Source: CALRWV02 sp943371965 (lineage in GTDB: Bacteria; Bacteroidota; JABWAT01). Taken from it: 64,000 bases of DNA. A model generated the notes under the pieces. It was not told the DNA's origin and ran no database searches. It saw only the letters and a program-made list of their open reading frames with translations. Location: NCBI GenBank assembly GCA_943371965.1, contig CALRWV020000001.1, positions 716,991 to 780,990 of the forward strand, written 5' to 3'. Made by a program: the position numbers and the translations under genes. Of this stretch, positions 42,658 to 52,190 are shown piece by piece (the stretch's first letter is position 1; each line of letters opens with the position of its first letter).

Positions 42658-43659
42658 ATGCTGAACGCAAAAGTGGCAGGTGTTGGTCATTATGTTCCAA
42701 AGCAGGTTGTTACGAATGCTGATCTCGAAAAAATCATGGATACCACCGATGCCTGGATAACCGAGCGTACAGGAATTAAAGAACGGCATTGGGCGAATGT
42801 TCCCGAAGAATCTACATCCTGGATGGGTGCTCAGGCTGCCAATATGGCCTTAAAACGGGCGAATCTGAAATCGACCGATATTGACCTCATCATTTTTGCG
42901 ACTCTTTCACCTGAACATTTTTTCCCCGGTTCGGGTTGTTTTCTTCATCATCATCTGGAATTGAAAAACAATGTCCCGGCGTTGGACATTCGGGTTCAGT
43001 GCAGCGGTTTTGTTTACGGATTGCAGATTGCTGATGCTTTCATCAAAACGGGAATGTACAAAAGTATTCTGCTGGTTGGTTCAGAAGTTCAGTCAACCGC
43101 TTTGAATAAAACCACGGAAGGACGAGATATTTCCGTTATTTTCGGAGACGGTGCCGGAGCTGCGGTAATTGTTCCAACTGAAAATCTGAACGAGGGAATT
43201 TTAAGTCATGCCCTTCATGCAGAAGGACAATTTGCCAAAGAATTATGGTGTGATGCGCCATCCAGTGTTGATAAAGTCAGGATTGATGAAAGCATTTTAC
43301 ACGGAAACCGCAGATTTCCTTACATGAACGGAAAGTATGTTTTTAAACATGCTGTTACCCGTTTCCCGGAAGTAATCAAAGAAGCACTTTCAAAAATCAA
43401 TCTGGAAATACCTGATATTGATATTCTGATTCCACATCAGGCAAACAAACGGATTACGGAAGCAGTCGGAACTTCTTTAGGATTATCAGCGGAAAAAGTC
43501 ATTTCAAATATCCATAAATATGGAAACACTACTGCAGCATCCATACCGATTGCATGGAGTGAAGCAATTGAAGAAGGAAAGATAAAACCGGGTCAATTGC
43601 TTGTTCTGGCAGCTTTTGGGGCCGGTTTTACCTGGGGAAGTGTGGTTTTAAGAACTTAG
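42658..43659 (+). CDS. fabH: 3-oxoacyl-ACP synthase III
   Basis: 333 residues. The catalytic triad of KAS III is visible: Cys115 in VQCSGFVYGLQ, His260 in LIPHQANKRITEAVG and Asn290 in KYGNTTAASIPIAW. GAGVGHYVPKQVVTN-like start, ERTGIKERHW and FGDGAGAAV also fit. It condenses acetyl-CoA (or a branched primer) with malonyl-ACP to begin fatty acid synthesis. Substrate range of this paralogue is not readable. GGGAGGATTTTT precedes the ATG. It stands alone, so other fab genes are elsewhere. Confidence 0.95.
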   Translation: MLNAKVAGVGHYVPKQVVTNADLEKIMDTTDAWITERTGIKERHWANVPEESTSWMGAQAANMALKRANLKSTDIDLIIFATLSPEHFFPGSGCFLHHHLELKNNVPALDIRVQCSGFVYGLQIADAFIKTGMYKSILLVGSEVQSTALNKTTEGRDISVIFGDGAGAAVIVPTENLNEGILSHALHAEGQFAKELWCDAPSSVDKVRIDESILHGNRRFPYMNGKYVFKHAVTRFPEVIKEALSKINLEIPDIDILIPHQANKRITEAVGTSLGLSAEKVISNIHKYGNTTAASIPIAWSEAIEEGKIKPGQLLVLAAFGAGFTWGSVVLRT

Positions 43660-43673
43660 TAGATTTTTTTTGT

Positions 43674-45890
43674 TTATTTCAATAATATCATTTTTACAGA
43701 TTTTGAATTTTGTTTGTCAGAAATTCTGTAAAAATAGATACCTGAAGGATAATTGTTTAAATTTAATTGAATTGGATATGAACCAGGATTACTGAATTGA
43801 AGGGTTCCCTGATTAATAATTTGTCCAATTGAGTTAATAATTTCATACTTATAACTGCCAGACTTCTCAACTGCAATATTAACTGAAGTTGATGGATTGA
43901 ATGGATTGGGATAGTTGTTTGATAAATTAAAATTTTGATTTTGTTTTTGATTATTTTCGATCATTGTTTTGATATTGAATGGAATTTTTCTTTCCAATCC
44001 TCTTGACACAATTAATCCCAAAGCCCCTACACCAAAATCAATTTTTTCAATTTGATTTGAATAAAAACCGGAATACCCATTTTCTGAAAAAACTAAATCT
44101 TTTGTCCATGTTTTTCCATTATTTAAAGTTCTAAAAATACTTGCCCCATTATTGAAAAAAACAGAATTATCACTTTTGGTAAACAAAGTTTTGAATGTAG
44201 AATAAATTGGAATGTCCAATTTATTTATTGTATTGAAATTGTTTGAAGACTGAAATAACCTTGAATTGGAGACAATGGAGGAATTCAGGGAATCATATAC
44301 AACAAAATCGGATACAGATTCATAATCGTTCGTATTTAGAAATGAATTTCTTATTTGTATCCAATCAGTTAAATTACTTGAGAAAAATACATCTCCACCA
44401 TTGGCAATTAAATAATTATTTTTATCTGAATAAGATGAAAATGCTTTGATTCCACCCAAAATATGCAATTTGCTTTGTTTTAAATAATTTAAATCTTTAT
44501 CAAATAAAACAATAACAGAATCATTGATTGCAATAATATTTTCATAGTAATGATAAATTCTATTTGCCTTGAAATCTGAAGATTTTATTTCATTCCATTT
44601 GTCTGTTTCGCCAATTTTATCCATTATGATTAAATTCTGATTCAATGTGCAGAGAATTAATCTGCTGCTGTCTACCGTCAACAAATTGTAAACATCAATT
44701 TCTGAATTTTCAATTTTCAGTTGAAACCAATTAACCCCCCAATTCAGTGATTGATAAATAACTGTTTGACCATAGTAACTATTTCTAACTGTACCTATAA
44801 AGGCATTTCCATTTTCTGTAAAATCAATAGAGGTAAAATGGTTTTTCGAAAAGGAGTCTGAAATTGAATTAAAAGAATAACCTCCATTTTTTGAAACTGA
44901 TATGTTTCCATGCTCACCTGCACAAATTAAATAGTTGTTGTTTGTAAATTTTAAAACCCTGTCATTAAAATTCTCAAAATCAGTACTTTTAATATAATTC
45001 CAACTGTTTCCCAAATCATTGGAAACATATATTTTTCCTGTATTATAATTTTCCACGGAAACCAAATAAATCTTTTTCAATTTTTTATCATAAAACAATC
45101 TATTCACATCACCTGTGAATGATAATTGCCAGGATTGTCCCAAATTGGCTGTGGAATAAAGATTTTTGCCGTCATTATCAGCAAAACCTAAGTTGTCATT
45201 AATAAAGAGCATATTTTTGGGTTTAAAGCTGGAAATTTTTTTAATTGTTTTTAAATTATCATTGGAATGAAATATTTCACCATAATTAATATAGGTTGAA
45301 GTATCACTAACAGAAATCAAGTCATTGAACGATGAGAATTCATTAGTTTGGGAGTTTTGTCCATTCGTAGTCTGTTGTCTAAATACTTTCCATGTTTTCC
45401 CTCCATCATTCGATATCCAACTTGATCCTAAAACATAAACAGTTGTGTACCCCTGTGGTTGAATTATTGATTTAACAACAAAACCTGATACGAATGCATC
45501 TTTTGAATTGGTAAGATTTATTTTATCAAATTCACCATTATTTATTGAAAATACTGTTTCCTGCTTCCACTCATAAGAAAACGTTTTTGTAAATAAAATG
45601 ATTCTTTTATTTGTTGCGGCTAAAAAAGTATCATTATCCTTTACGGAAATATCACGTATTGCTTCCTCATAATTTAAAGCGACATAAATCTGCTGGATTG
45701 CATTGAAATCCATATCAGCAATTCCAATAAATGACGGCCCAAAAAATAATATATTTTCATCGGAAAAGTTGATGATTTTATATATTTTTTCATTTGTTAT
45801 TTTTGGATTAATAAATTGCCATTGAAATTGTGAAAATGCTGAATTACATAGTAAAATGGCGATAAAGGACAATAATAGTCTTTTTAACAT
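43674..45890 (-). CDS. secreted sialidase/YCF48-type propeller protein with sorting tail
   Basis: 738 residues. Signal peptide (MLKRLLLSFIAILLCNSAFS), then repeats of the BNR/YCF48 type with the Asp-box-like SNDGGKTWKVF, TANLGQSWQLSF, SNDLGNSWNYIK, SKNGGYSFNSIS and LNNGKTWTKDLV, forming one or two beta propellers. The tail SNNYPNPFNPSTSVNIAVEK ... YFYRIS ends KMILLK. Exported to the cell surface; no catalytic residues can be named. DNA looks more AT-rich than the neighbouring genes by eye. Its stop is 14 bases from that of fabH (convergent). Confidence 0.8.
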   Translation of the reverse strand: MLKRLLLSFIAILLCNSAFSQFQWQFINPKITNEKIYKIINFSDENILFFGPSFIGIADMDFNAIQQIYVALNYEEAIRDISVKDNDTFLAATNKRIILFTKTFSYEWKQETVFSINNGEFDKINLTNSKDAFVSGFVVKSIIQPQGYTTVYVLGSSWISNDGGKTWKVFRQQTTNGQNSQTNEFSSFNDLISVSDTSTYINYGEIFHSNDNLKTIKKISSFKPKNMLFINDNLGFADNDGKNLYSTANLGQSWQLSFTGDVNRLFYDKKLKKIYLVSVENYNTGKIYVSNDLGNSWNYIKSTDFENFNDRVLKFTNNNYLICAGEHGNISVSKNGGYSFNSISDSFSKNHFTSIDFTENGNAFIGTVRNSYYGQTVIYQSLNWGVNWFQLKIENSEIDVYNLLTVDSSRLILCTLNQNLIIMDKIGETDKWNEIKSSDFKANRIYHYYENIIAINDSVIVLFDKDLNYLKQSKLHILGGIKAFSSYSDKNNYLIANGGDVFFSSNLTDWIQIRNSFLNTNDYESVSDFVVYDSLNSSIVSNSRLFQSSNNFNTINKLDIPIYSTFKTLFTKSDNSVFFNNGASIFRTLNNGKTWTKDLVFSENGYSGFYSNQIEKIDFGVGALGLIVSRGLERKIPFNIKTMIENNQKQNQNFNLSNNYPNPFNPSTSVNIAVEKSGSYKYEIINSIGQIINQGTLQFSNPGSYPIQLNLNNYPSGIYFYRISDKQNSKSVKMILLK

Positions 45891-45966
45891 TTGTTATTCC
45901 TCAAGGATATTAATAAATTAAATATACATATATTTTTTTGAAAACAATCTTAATTGGAGGTTAGAC

Positions 45967-46878
45967 ATGCGTTTAGTTACCAGATCAGACTTTGACGGGT
46001 TGGTTTGCGGCGTTCTGCTTAAAGAAGTTGAACAGATTGATGAGGTCATTTTTGCACATCCGAAAGATATGCAGGATGGAACAGTTACCATCACACAAAA
46101 CGATATCATCACCAATCTTCCTTATCACCCGAATTGCGGAATGTGGTTTGATCACCACGCCAGTGAAGGCGAAAGAATTGATTTGGATATGAATTTCAGG
46201 GGAATGTTTACAGTTGCACCAAGTGCTGCACGTGTAGTTTTCAATTATTACAATTCACCCAAACATAAAAAATATGAAGAGTTGATGGTTGAAGTTGATA
46301 AATCGGATGCAGCAACTTTATCCATGCAGGATGTTATCAATCCAAATGGATGGATATTGCTTTCTTATGTGATGGATCCCCGTACAGGTTTGGGAAAAAA
46401 CCACAGTTTCAGAATTTCAAACCGTGATTTGATGATGCAGATGATTGATCTGATCCATGCACAATCCGTTGAAGAAATTCTTGAACTTCCGGATGTGAAG
46501 GAACGGGTTGCAGTTTATTTCAAAGATGAAATGGAATTTGAAGCCATTATGAAAAAAACATCCAAAGTGGATGGAAACGTCATTGTTACTGATCTGAGAA
46601 ATGAAACAGAACTTCCAACCGGAAACCGTTTCAAGATTTACGCCATGTATCCTGAAGCAAATGTGCAACTCAGAATTCATTACGGGAAAGATAAAAATAC
46701 CGTTGTTTGTGCATTGGGTCATTCCATTTTCAACCGTACATCAAAAACGCATGTTGGAACTTTGATGGCAAAATACGGCGGTGGCGGACATAAAGGTGCC
46801 GGAACCTGCCAGTTAAAAGGTGCTGATGCTGAACGCCAGATAAAAGAAATTATCGATGCCTGTAAAAAGGACGGATAA
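45967..46878 (+). CDS. DHH/DHHA1 family phosphoesterase (exopolyphosphatase-like)
   Basis: 303 residues. MRLVTRSDFDGLVCGVLL contains S-D-F-D-G for the first metal motif, CGMWFDHHAS is the DHH motif, VEVDKSDAAT the third acidic site, and the C-terminal DHHA1 part ends VGTLMAKYGGGGHKGAGTCQ. Such proteins cleave small phosphodiesters, oligoribonucleotides or polyphosphate; the group is usually labelled exopolyphosphatase-related without proof. A good ribosome site (GGAGGTTAGAC) precedes the ATG. A strong terminator follows. Confidence 0.85.
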   Translation: MRLVTRSDFDGLVCGVLLKEVEQIDEVIFAHPKDMQDGTVTITQNDIITNLPYHPNCGMWFDHHASEGERIDLDMNFRGMFTVAPSAARVVFNYYNSPKHKKYEELMVEVDKSDAATLSMQDVINPNGWILLSYVMDPRTGLGKNHSFRISNRDLMMQMIDLIHAQSVEEILELPDVKERVAVYFKDEMEFEAIMKKTSKVDGNVIVTDLRNETELPTGNRFKIYAMYPEANVQLRIHYGKDKNTVVCALGHSIFNRTSKTHVGTLMAKYGGGGHKGAGTCQLKGADAERQIKEIIDACKKDG

Positions 46879-46883
46879 ACTTC

Positions 46884-46911
46884 AAAAAACCCCGCATCAG
46901 CGGGGTTTTTT
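46884..46911 (+). terminator. Rho-independent terminator
   Basis: CCCCGC-ATCA-GCGGGG stem preceded by A6 and followed by T6, six bases after the DHH-family gene stop. Because both flanks are homopolymers it can work in either direction. Confidence 0.95.
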
Positions 46912-46952
46912 GTTGGTACCTTCCAAATTGATATTCCTGATGGATTTATTCT

Positions 46953-47477
46953 ATGAATGTTAAAAAGTTGTCCATTTCACTTCTCAAAAATGTTGGATCA
47001 ATAGTTCTGACTCTAACACTTGTCTTGATTGTTATGGCATGGTGGGGAAATTCTACACCTGAGAAATCAACCCAAGCACCGGAGTTTACCACTGTTTCAG
47101 TATCAGGGAAAATTCTCAAACTTTCTGACTTTAAAGGAAAGATAGTTGTACTGAATTTCTGGGCAACCTGGTGTCCTCCATGCAGACTGGAAATTCCATC
47201 TTTTGAAAGAATTGCCGAAGGAAATGACGATGTTGTTTTTATCGGAGTTTCTCTTGATGAACCCGGCGTTCTGGACGATTGGCTGAAATCACATACCATA
47301 ACCTACCAACTGACTTACAACGATCCGTCTTTGGTGCAGCCTTACAACTCACTTCACAGCATTGAAAAAATACCAACTACATTTCTTATTGATAAAGAAG
47401 GCAACATCTCAAAAATTCAGGAAGGATTTTATTCTGAATTTCAGTTACGGTGGGATATTTTCAGGTTGGGTGGGTGA
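46953..47477 (+). CDS. TlpA/ResA-like membrane-anchored thioredoxin
   Basis: 174 residues. N-terminal anchor (VGSIVLTLTLVLIVMAWWG), then a thioredoxin fold: LSDFKGKIVVLNFWATWCPP-CRLEIPSFERI with W-C-P-P-C, and IEKIPTTFLIDKEGNISKIQ carrying the cis-Pro. It reduces or transfers disulfides in the periplasm, as in cytochrome c maturation or protein thiol homeostasis. No cytochrome genes are adjacent. Confidence 0.9.
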   Translation: MNVKKLSISLLKNVGSIVLTLTLVLIVMAWWGNSTPEKSTQAPEFTTVSVSGKILKLSDFKGKIVVLNFWATWCPPCRLEIPSFERIAEGNDDVVFIGVSLDEPGVLDDWLKSHTITYQLTYNDPSLVQPYNSLHSIEKIPTTFLIDKEGNISKIQEGFYSEFQLRWDIFRLGG

Positions 47478-47484
47478 AAAAATA

Positions 47485-48309
47485 TTAATGGTATCTGCAA
47501 ACATAAGTGATTTCACTGAAATGATCATCGCTTTTATATTTAAAAGTGAATCCGTAAAATTTATTTATTTTTTCAGGCGAATACATTTTGTACGTTACTT
47601 TAGTTGTATCACCTTCATCTTCAAAAGTATTGGAGGTCAAAAAATTTCCATTGACTATTCTTTCAGCATTTGAATAATAGTAATAATTTTCTGAAGTCAT
47701 TTTCCAGTTACTTGCCATTAACCACTTAAAGCTCTCTTTGTTGACGCTAATTACATATTTAACCGTATATTCATACCTCGTTGAATATTTATTATAAGTT
47801 GAATCTTCAATCGTTGTTTTATAGCCATAAATTCGGACAGGGTTGGGTATTGGAATATATATAGAATCCGAATAAAATTTATTGATAAATTTAAATTTCA
47901 ATTTTAAATCGGAATAAGTAAAGGAATTGAGGATTTTATTGATTGGAAAAAAAACTGAATCTTCCAATATTCGGAATTTTTGATCATCATTTTGTTTAAA
48001 TCCAAAACTCCAGATCGGCTCTCCAGTTTGAACGAGCAATGAATAATAATAAAACATTGAGGAATCATAATTATGCGCTTCTGAAGGTACATCATCGGTA
48101 ACAAATTGGGAGTTAACTGAAGCCAAGTAAGAAATTGTTGATAAATAATAAATATCAAAATCACTAATTGATCTTGAAACAAACTCCAAATTTGTTCTTA
48201 AGAAATAAGGAACAGGATTTTTTTCCCTTGCATCTTCCTCCCTGATAAACTCGAAATTGCATGAATTTAAAAGCAAAGAAAAAAACAAAATGGACAAAAT
48301 ATATTTCAT
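47485..48309 (-). CDS. lipoprotein paired with TonB-dependent receptor
   Basis: 274 residues. Lipobox MKYILSILFFSLLLNSC at the N-terminus, then a beta-rich soluble domain with many Tyr/Phe/Asp, ending DHFSEITYVCRYH. Its start overlaps the stop of the receptor gene by four bases, so the two are translated together. DUF4249 lipoproteins often hold this position, but I cannot confirm that domain here. Likely an outer-membrane-associated ligand-binding partner. Convergent with tlpA, 7 bases apart. Confidence 0.65.
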   Translation of the reverse strand: MKYILSILFFSLLLNSCNFEFIREEDAREKNPVPYFLRTNLEFVSRSISDFDIYYLSTISYLASVNSQFVTDDVPSEAHNYDSSMFYYYSLLVQTGEPIWSFGFKQNDDQKFRILEDSVFFPINKILNSFTYSDLKLKFKFINKFYSDSIYIPIPNPVRIYGYKTTIEDSTYNKYSTRYEYTVKYVISVNKESFKWLMASNWKMTSENYYYYSNAERIVNGNFLTSNTFEDEGDTTKVTYKMYSPEKINKFYGFTFKYKSDDHFSEITYVCRYH

Positions 48310-50603
48310 AATTCAATCCTTAATCCAATAGATGGGAAAAAAGGTATAAAAGCATAACTGGTCCGCTTTAAGTAATTAAAATCTTTTTCACTAAATCTAA
48401 CACCTTCTTCAATAAAATTGACATTTCGGTGAATAGTAAGGTTGTAAAATTGCACCAGAACCTGGGCGTTTTTCCTTTCCGAAAAAAGCGTGAAATTATA
48501 AGTCATTCCCAAATCAATTCTAAAATAATCGGGGTATTGATATTTGTTGTAAATAAAATATTTTTCAGGTACTGGTCCATTTACCATTGCACCCGGAGCA
48601 ATTTGCTTGATCAGATACGGGTAGTATTGACCTGATTTGTAGTTCAAGCTACCTGTTAAATTTAAATAGTCAGAAGCCTGAAATTCACTTTTCAAACATA
48701 ATTCATGTGGTTGATAGTTGTATGGAAATATTTCTTCACCGTTATTGATTGAAAAATATTGGTTCAATGGTGTGAATTGGTTCGTAGTTTTTGAATACTT
48801 ATAAGATAAATCAATTAACCAATTGCTCATTTGAAAAGCGACATCTAGTTCTAAACCTGATGATGATTCATTTCCGTAACCTGGATTTCTGGAAGTCAAA
48901 ATATTACCGGATGGAAAATCTTCATAAGGTGAGAGGAGCTGGGAAATATTTTTTTTGAAATAATTCAATGAAACCGAGGAAATCTGGTATATTTCAGCAA
49001 TTAAGCCTATAGAAAATTCGGTTGATCTTGATATGGAATTATCATCATTTCCCTGGACCCAATGGTCAGTGGGCAATGAAATTGCATTTGAAGAATAGAT
49101 CTGCTCTGTCTGAATATTGGATGAAATTGAAGACTCAAGCCTCCAATTTTCATTTAATCTGCAAAGAGCTGAAACGTAACCTGAGAATTGTGGTGTATAA
49201 TCTTTATTGGTGAAATTTGTCTGAAAGGAATTATCAGCTACCCGATAACCAGTAATGTAATTGGAGTAACTGCTGATTTTTGTCATCTGCTCTACTGATA
49301 ACCATTCAGTTAGGTTCACGTTTATCTTGAACCATAATCTTAATTCATTGTAATAACTTTGCTGTGATCTGTTATCAAAATATTCTGCCTGGTTGAATGA
49401 ATTTGTCAGGAATCCGATTTCAGAAACAACATCCTTATTCACTTTATTCAGCAATGAAATTTTAAATCCCAAATTGGTAAGTAAAGATGAATTTTGAGCC
49501 AATGGACCATTAAACTTATTATCATTGACAGAATAATATATACTTGAACTTACATCAGTTGAAGGATTTAATGAATAAACATTTTTCACTGACTGTCCAA
49601 CGGTTGAATAACTGTATCCGATTTGTATAAATTCTGAAATTTGCGTCGTATCCGAATTTCTGAATTTAAACTGATCTCCGCTGTAAAAAAGGGTCGTGGT
49701 AAATTTCCCGAAGTCTTCGGTGTCATAAAATCCCTTTAAAACCAAATCACCAAAAGCCATAACAGGAATGGTTGCTTCTTTCACATACAAATTATCAAGA
49801 ATCAGATCAGAATAGGTTCTTCTGACTCCAACCAGCAATCCGGATTTGGAAGATGTTGAACCGTACGACAAAACCTGACTCGTTAGAAATCCCAATCCAA
49901 CTGATGTTTTCCATTTTTCTGAAACCGGTTTCAGAGTTTCAAGAACAATGGTTGAACCCAATCTGTTGGGAGAATATCCGGGTTGCACTCCAATATAGAC
50001 TTTCATGGAAGACAGTACATCGCCCTGTATGACTGATAAGAATCCCATCGCATGAAAAGCATTCCAAAGCGGAATATCATCCAGAATAATAATACTTTGG
50101 TCAGGACTGCTTCCACGAACGAACAATCCGCCCGACAGTTCGTTGGGTTGGCTGAACTGTGAAAAATCTGCCAATGCTTTTATAGGGTCGCGTTCAGTTC
50201 CGATTGAAAATGAATTGTGAAGTTTTTCAGCACCAAGTTCCATCACATTCAACGATTGATGAATTTTATCACTTTCAACCAAAACATCTTCGGTAGTAAA
50301 TTCCTTTGATTTAAGAAAAATAGTTTTGCCTGATTCTTCTTTTTTCAATTCCAGAAAAGTTGTTTCAAAACCGACAAAACTGATTCTGATTGAGGATGGA
50401 AGTTTTTCTGTTTGAATTTCTGCAGTTCCATCCTGATTGGTTGCACAAAAACTGCTGTCCGACAAAACAAGAATATTGGCGCTGGAAAGTGGGTGTTGAG
50501 TTTCGGAATCAAAAATATGCAACTGATTTGTTTGTGCATGAAGAGTTGCACAAACCAACAGAATTGAAACGAAAAATAAAGAAAATTGGAATTTCAGGGA
50601 CAT
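48306..50603 (-). CDS. TonB-dependent outer-membrane receptor
   Basis: 765 residues. Signal peptide (about 1-23), carboxypeptidase-regulatory-like N-terminal domain (QTNQLHIFDSETQHPLSSAN, IRISFVGFETTFLELKK; about 24-100), plug domain (LSGGLFVRGSSPDQSIIILD, DIPLWNAFH; about 105-225) and a beta barrel to residue 765 ending in FIPFFPSIGLRIEL with aromatic/hydrophobic terminal residues. It imports a large ligand across the outer membrane using TonB energy. Partner: the overlapping lipoprotein gene. Substrate unknown; the pattern resembles FecA/CarboxypepD_reg receptors of Bacteroidota. Confidence 0.85.
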   Translation of the reverse strand: MSLKFQFSLFFVSILLVCATLHAQTNQLHIFDSETQHPLSSANILVLSDSSFCATNQDGTAEIQTEKLPSSIRISFVGFETTFLELKKEESGKTIFLKSKEFTTEDVLVESDKIHQSLNVMELGAEKLHNSFSIGTERDPIKALADFSQFSQPNELSGGLFVRGSSPDQSIIILDDIPLWNAFHAMGFLSVIQGDVLSSMKVYIGVQPGYSPNRLGSTIVLETLKPVSEKWKTSVGLGFLTSQVLSYGSTSSKSGLLVGVRRTYSDLILDNLYVKEATIPVMAFGDLVLKGFYDTEDFGKFTTTLFYSGDQFKFRNSDTTQISEFIQIGYSYSTVGQSVKNVYSLNPSTDVSSSIYYSVNDNKFNGPLAQNSSLLTNLGFKISLLNKVNKDVVSEIGFLTNSFNQAEYFDNRSQQSYYNELRLWFKINVNLTEWLSVEQMTKISSYSNYITGYRVADNSFQTNFTNKDYTPQFSGYVSALCRLNENWRLESSISSNIQTEQIYSSNAISLPTDHWVQGNDDNSISRSTEFSIGLIAEIYQISSVSLNYFKKNISQLLSPYEDFPSGNILTSRNPGYGNESSSGLELDVAFQMSNWLIDLSYKYSKTTNQFTPLNQYFSINNGEEIFPYNYQPHELCLKSEFQASDYLNLTGSLNYKSGQYYPYLIKQIAPGAMVNGPVPEKYFIYNKYQYPDYFRIDLGMTYNFTLFSERKNAQVLVQFYNLTIHRNVNFIEEGVRFSEKDFNYLKRTSYAFIPFFPSIGLRIEL

Positions 50604-50691
50604 TTTTGTATTTAGTTTAAACTAAAATACAAAAATAAAAGCGTGGGTGCTATTTTGAGAATTTAGAATAAACTGCAAACCAGATTTTGAA

Positions 50692-51108
50692 CTATAAAAC
50701 AAAACCATCAATATGCATTTTGTAGGTCACACTGTTTTTTTGATTGAACTTCAGTTTCTGTTGAAGAAACCAATTCGTATCAATTCCATTCTTTACTGCC
50801 ACATCTGCCAGCCATTCCTCTTCGTTTGGATGAACGTCTCCATCTGAAAAAGCGAGATAAAGTCCGTCTTCAATAAATTTTTCTGCTACTTCAATTGATG
50901 TGAAAGACGGCGCTTCATCTAAAATATATTTGTTTTCAAGAATATTGGAAATAGCATTTTCACAGAATGAAGGTTCAAAACCAAGTGTTTTTCCAATTTG
51001 TTTCATTAACTGGATTTCTGTTTCCGCAACCTTTTTGTCTTTTCGGATAAGAAGCAGCAACCCCCGAAAATAATTACTTCTGTCTATTAAAGGTATTTTC
51101 ACTTTCAC
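50692..51108 (-). CDS. TerB-like domain protein
   Basis: 138 residues, all helical. YFRGLLLLIRKDKKVAETEI, QLMKQIGKTLGF, IEVAEKFIEDGLYLAFSDGD, VHPNEEEWLADVAVKNGI fit the TerB-like (tellurite-resistance helical) fold: repeated D-G-D-[VI]-H/x-P-x-E-x-x-x-[LI] acidic loop that may bind metal. Its N-terminal region pairs with a C-terminal beta part. It ends at the TerC gene, 11 bases away on the same strand, which fits a TerB/TerC pair. Confidence 0.65.
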   Translation of the reverse strand: MKVKIPLIDRSNYFRGLLLLIRKDKKVAETEIQLMKQIGKTLGFEPSFCENAISNILENKYILDEAPSFTSIEVAEKFIEDGLYLAFSDGDVHPNEEEWLADVAVKNGIDTNWFLQQKLKFNQKNSVTYKMHIDGFVL

Positions 51109-51119
51109 TTTCTTTCCTG

Positions 51120-52043
51120 TTAGATAGACGACTTTGAATCAGGCTGTTTTGTTTTCAGCGAAATTATCATACTTGCAGTGATGGTAAATGCAATAAAAAT
51201 AAGTGACCATTCAATTGGAATTTTATAAAAATCAACCAAAAGCATTTTAATTCCTACAAAAATAAGAACAACTGCCAAACCGTAACTCAGCAGCCAGAAA
51301 CGGTGGATGATTCCGGCCAGTGCAAAATAAAGAGAACGCAAACCCAAGATTGCAAAAACATTGGAGGTATAAACAATGAACTGATCTTGTGTAATGGCAA
51401 GAATGGCAGGAATGCTGTCAACCGCAAAAATAAGATCAGTTGTTTCAATCAGAATCAAAACCAGGAATAACGGAGTAGCGAATTTTTTACCATCCTTCTT
51501 GACAAAGAATTTATCTTCATGCAGTTCTGTTGTAACAGGCATGAATTTCTTGAAAAACCTGACAACCGGATTTTTATCAGGTTCAATTTTAACATTGCTG
51601 TGACCAAACATTTTATAACCGGTGTAAATAAGAAGTGCACCAAAAATGTAAATGGTGAAATGAAATTTTTCTATGAGGGCAACACCTGCAAAAATAAAAA
51701 TAACACGCATGATAAGAGCGCCAATAATCCCCCAAAACAACACTTTATGCTGAAACTGTGATGGAATTGCGAAATAGGAGAAGACCATGATAAAGACAAA
51801 AATATTATCTACGCTGAGAGCTTTTTCAACGAGATAACCGGTAAAAAATTCAAGAGCTTTCTGCTGACCCAACCAATAATAAATAATAACGTTGAATACC
51901 ATTGCAAGGAAAACCCAAACTGCAGTCCAGCTGACTGCTTCTTTAATGGATACAACATGAGCTTTCCGGTTGAAGACGCCAAGATCAAGGGCTAACATGA
52001 CAAGAACAAAAAGATTGAAAAATACCCAAAATTGTAAATCCAT
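51120..52043 (-). CDS. TerC/Alx family membrane protein
   Basis: 307 residues from ATG 52043, which follows GGAAG; the frame opens at a TTG four codons upstream. About nine helices. KALSVDNIFVFIMVFSYFAI, GALLIYTGYKMFGHSNVKI, FLVLILIETTDLIFAVDSIP and FAILGLRSLYFALAGIIHRF are the TerC signatures, including the acidic D-N and E-T-T-D-x-x-F-A-x-D motifs. Family members are implicated in tellurite resistance, Mn2+ export (Alx, MeeF/MeeY) and metalation of exoenzymes. No Mn-responsive yybP-ykoY riboswitch was recognised upstream. Confidence 0.9.
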   Translation of the reverse strand: MDLQFWVFFNLFVLVMLALDLGVFNRKAHVVSIKEAVSWTAVWVFLAMVFNVIIYYWLGQQKALEFFTGYLVEKALSVDNIFVFIMVFSYFAIPSQFQHKVLFWGIIGALIMRVIFIFAGVALIEKFHFTIYIFGALLIYTGYKMFGHSNVKIEPDKNPVVRFFKKFMPVTTELHEDKFFVKKDGKKFATPLFLVLILIETTDLIFAVDSIPAILAITQDQFIVYTSNVFAILGLRSLYFALAGIIHRFWLLSYGLAVVLIFVGIKMLLVDFYKIPIEWSLIFIAFTITASMIISLKTKQPDSKSSI

Positions 52044-52190
52044 TTTCACTTCCAAATAATTGTTAAGACAAACTTATTATGAATATATTTCTATAATAAT
52101 TTTCACCATAACTTATAGTCGGCGGAAAAAATTCCTGAACGAAACTTAAAAAGAGATAATAATTGAATTTATATACAGTAACTGGATTCC

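Noticed and set aside
52056..52190. yybP-ykoY manganese riboswitch upstream of the TerC gene
   Set aside because: The AT-rich region has no recognisable conserved cores or paired stems of that riboswitch.
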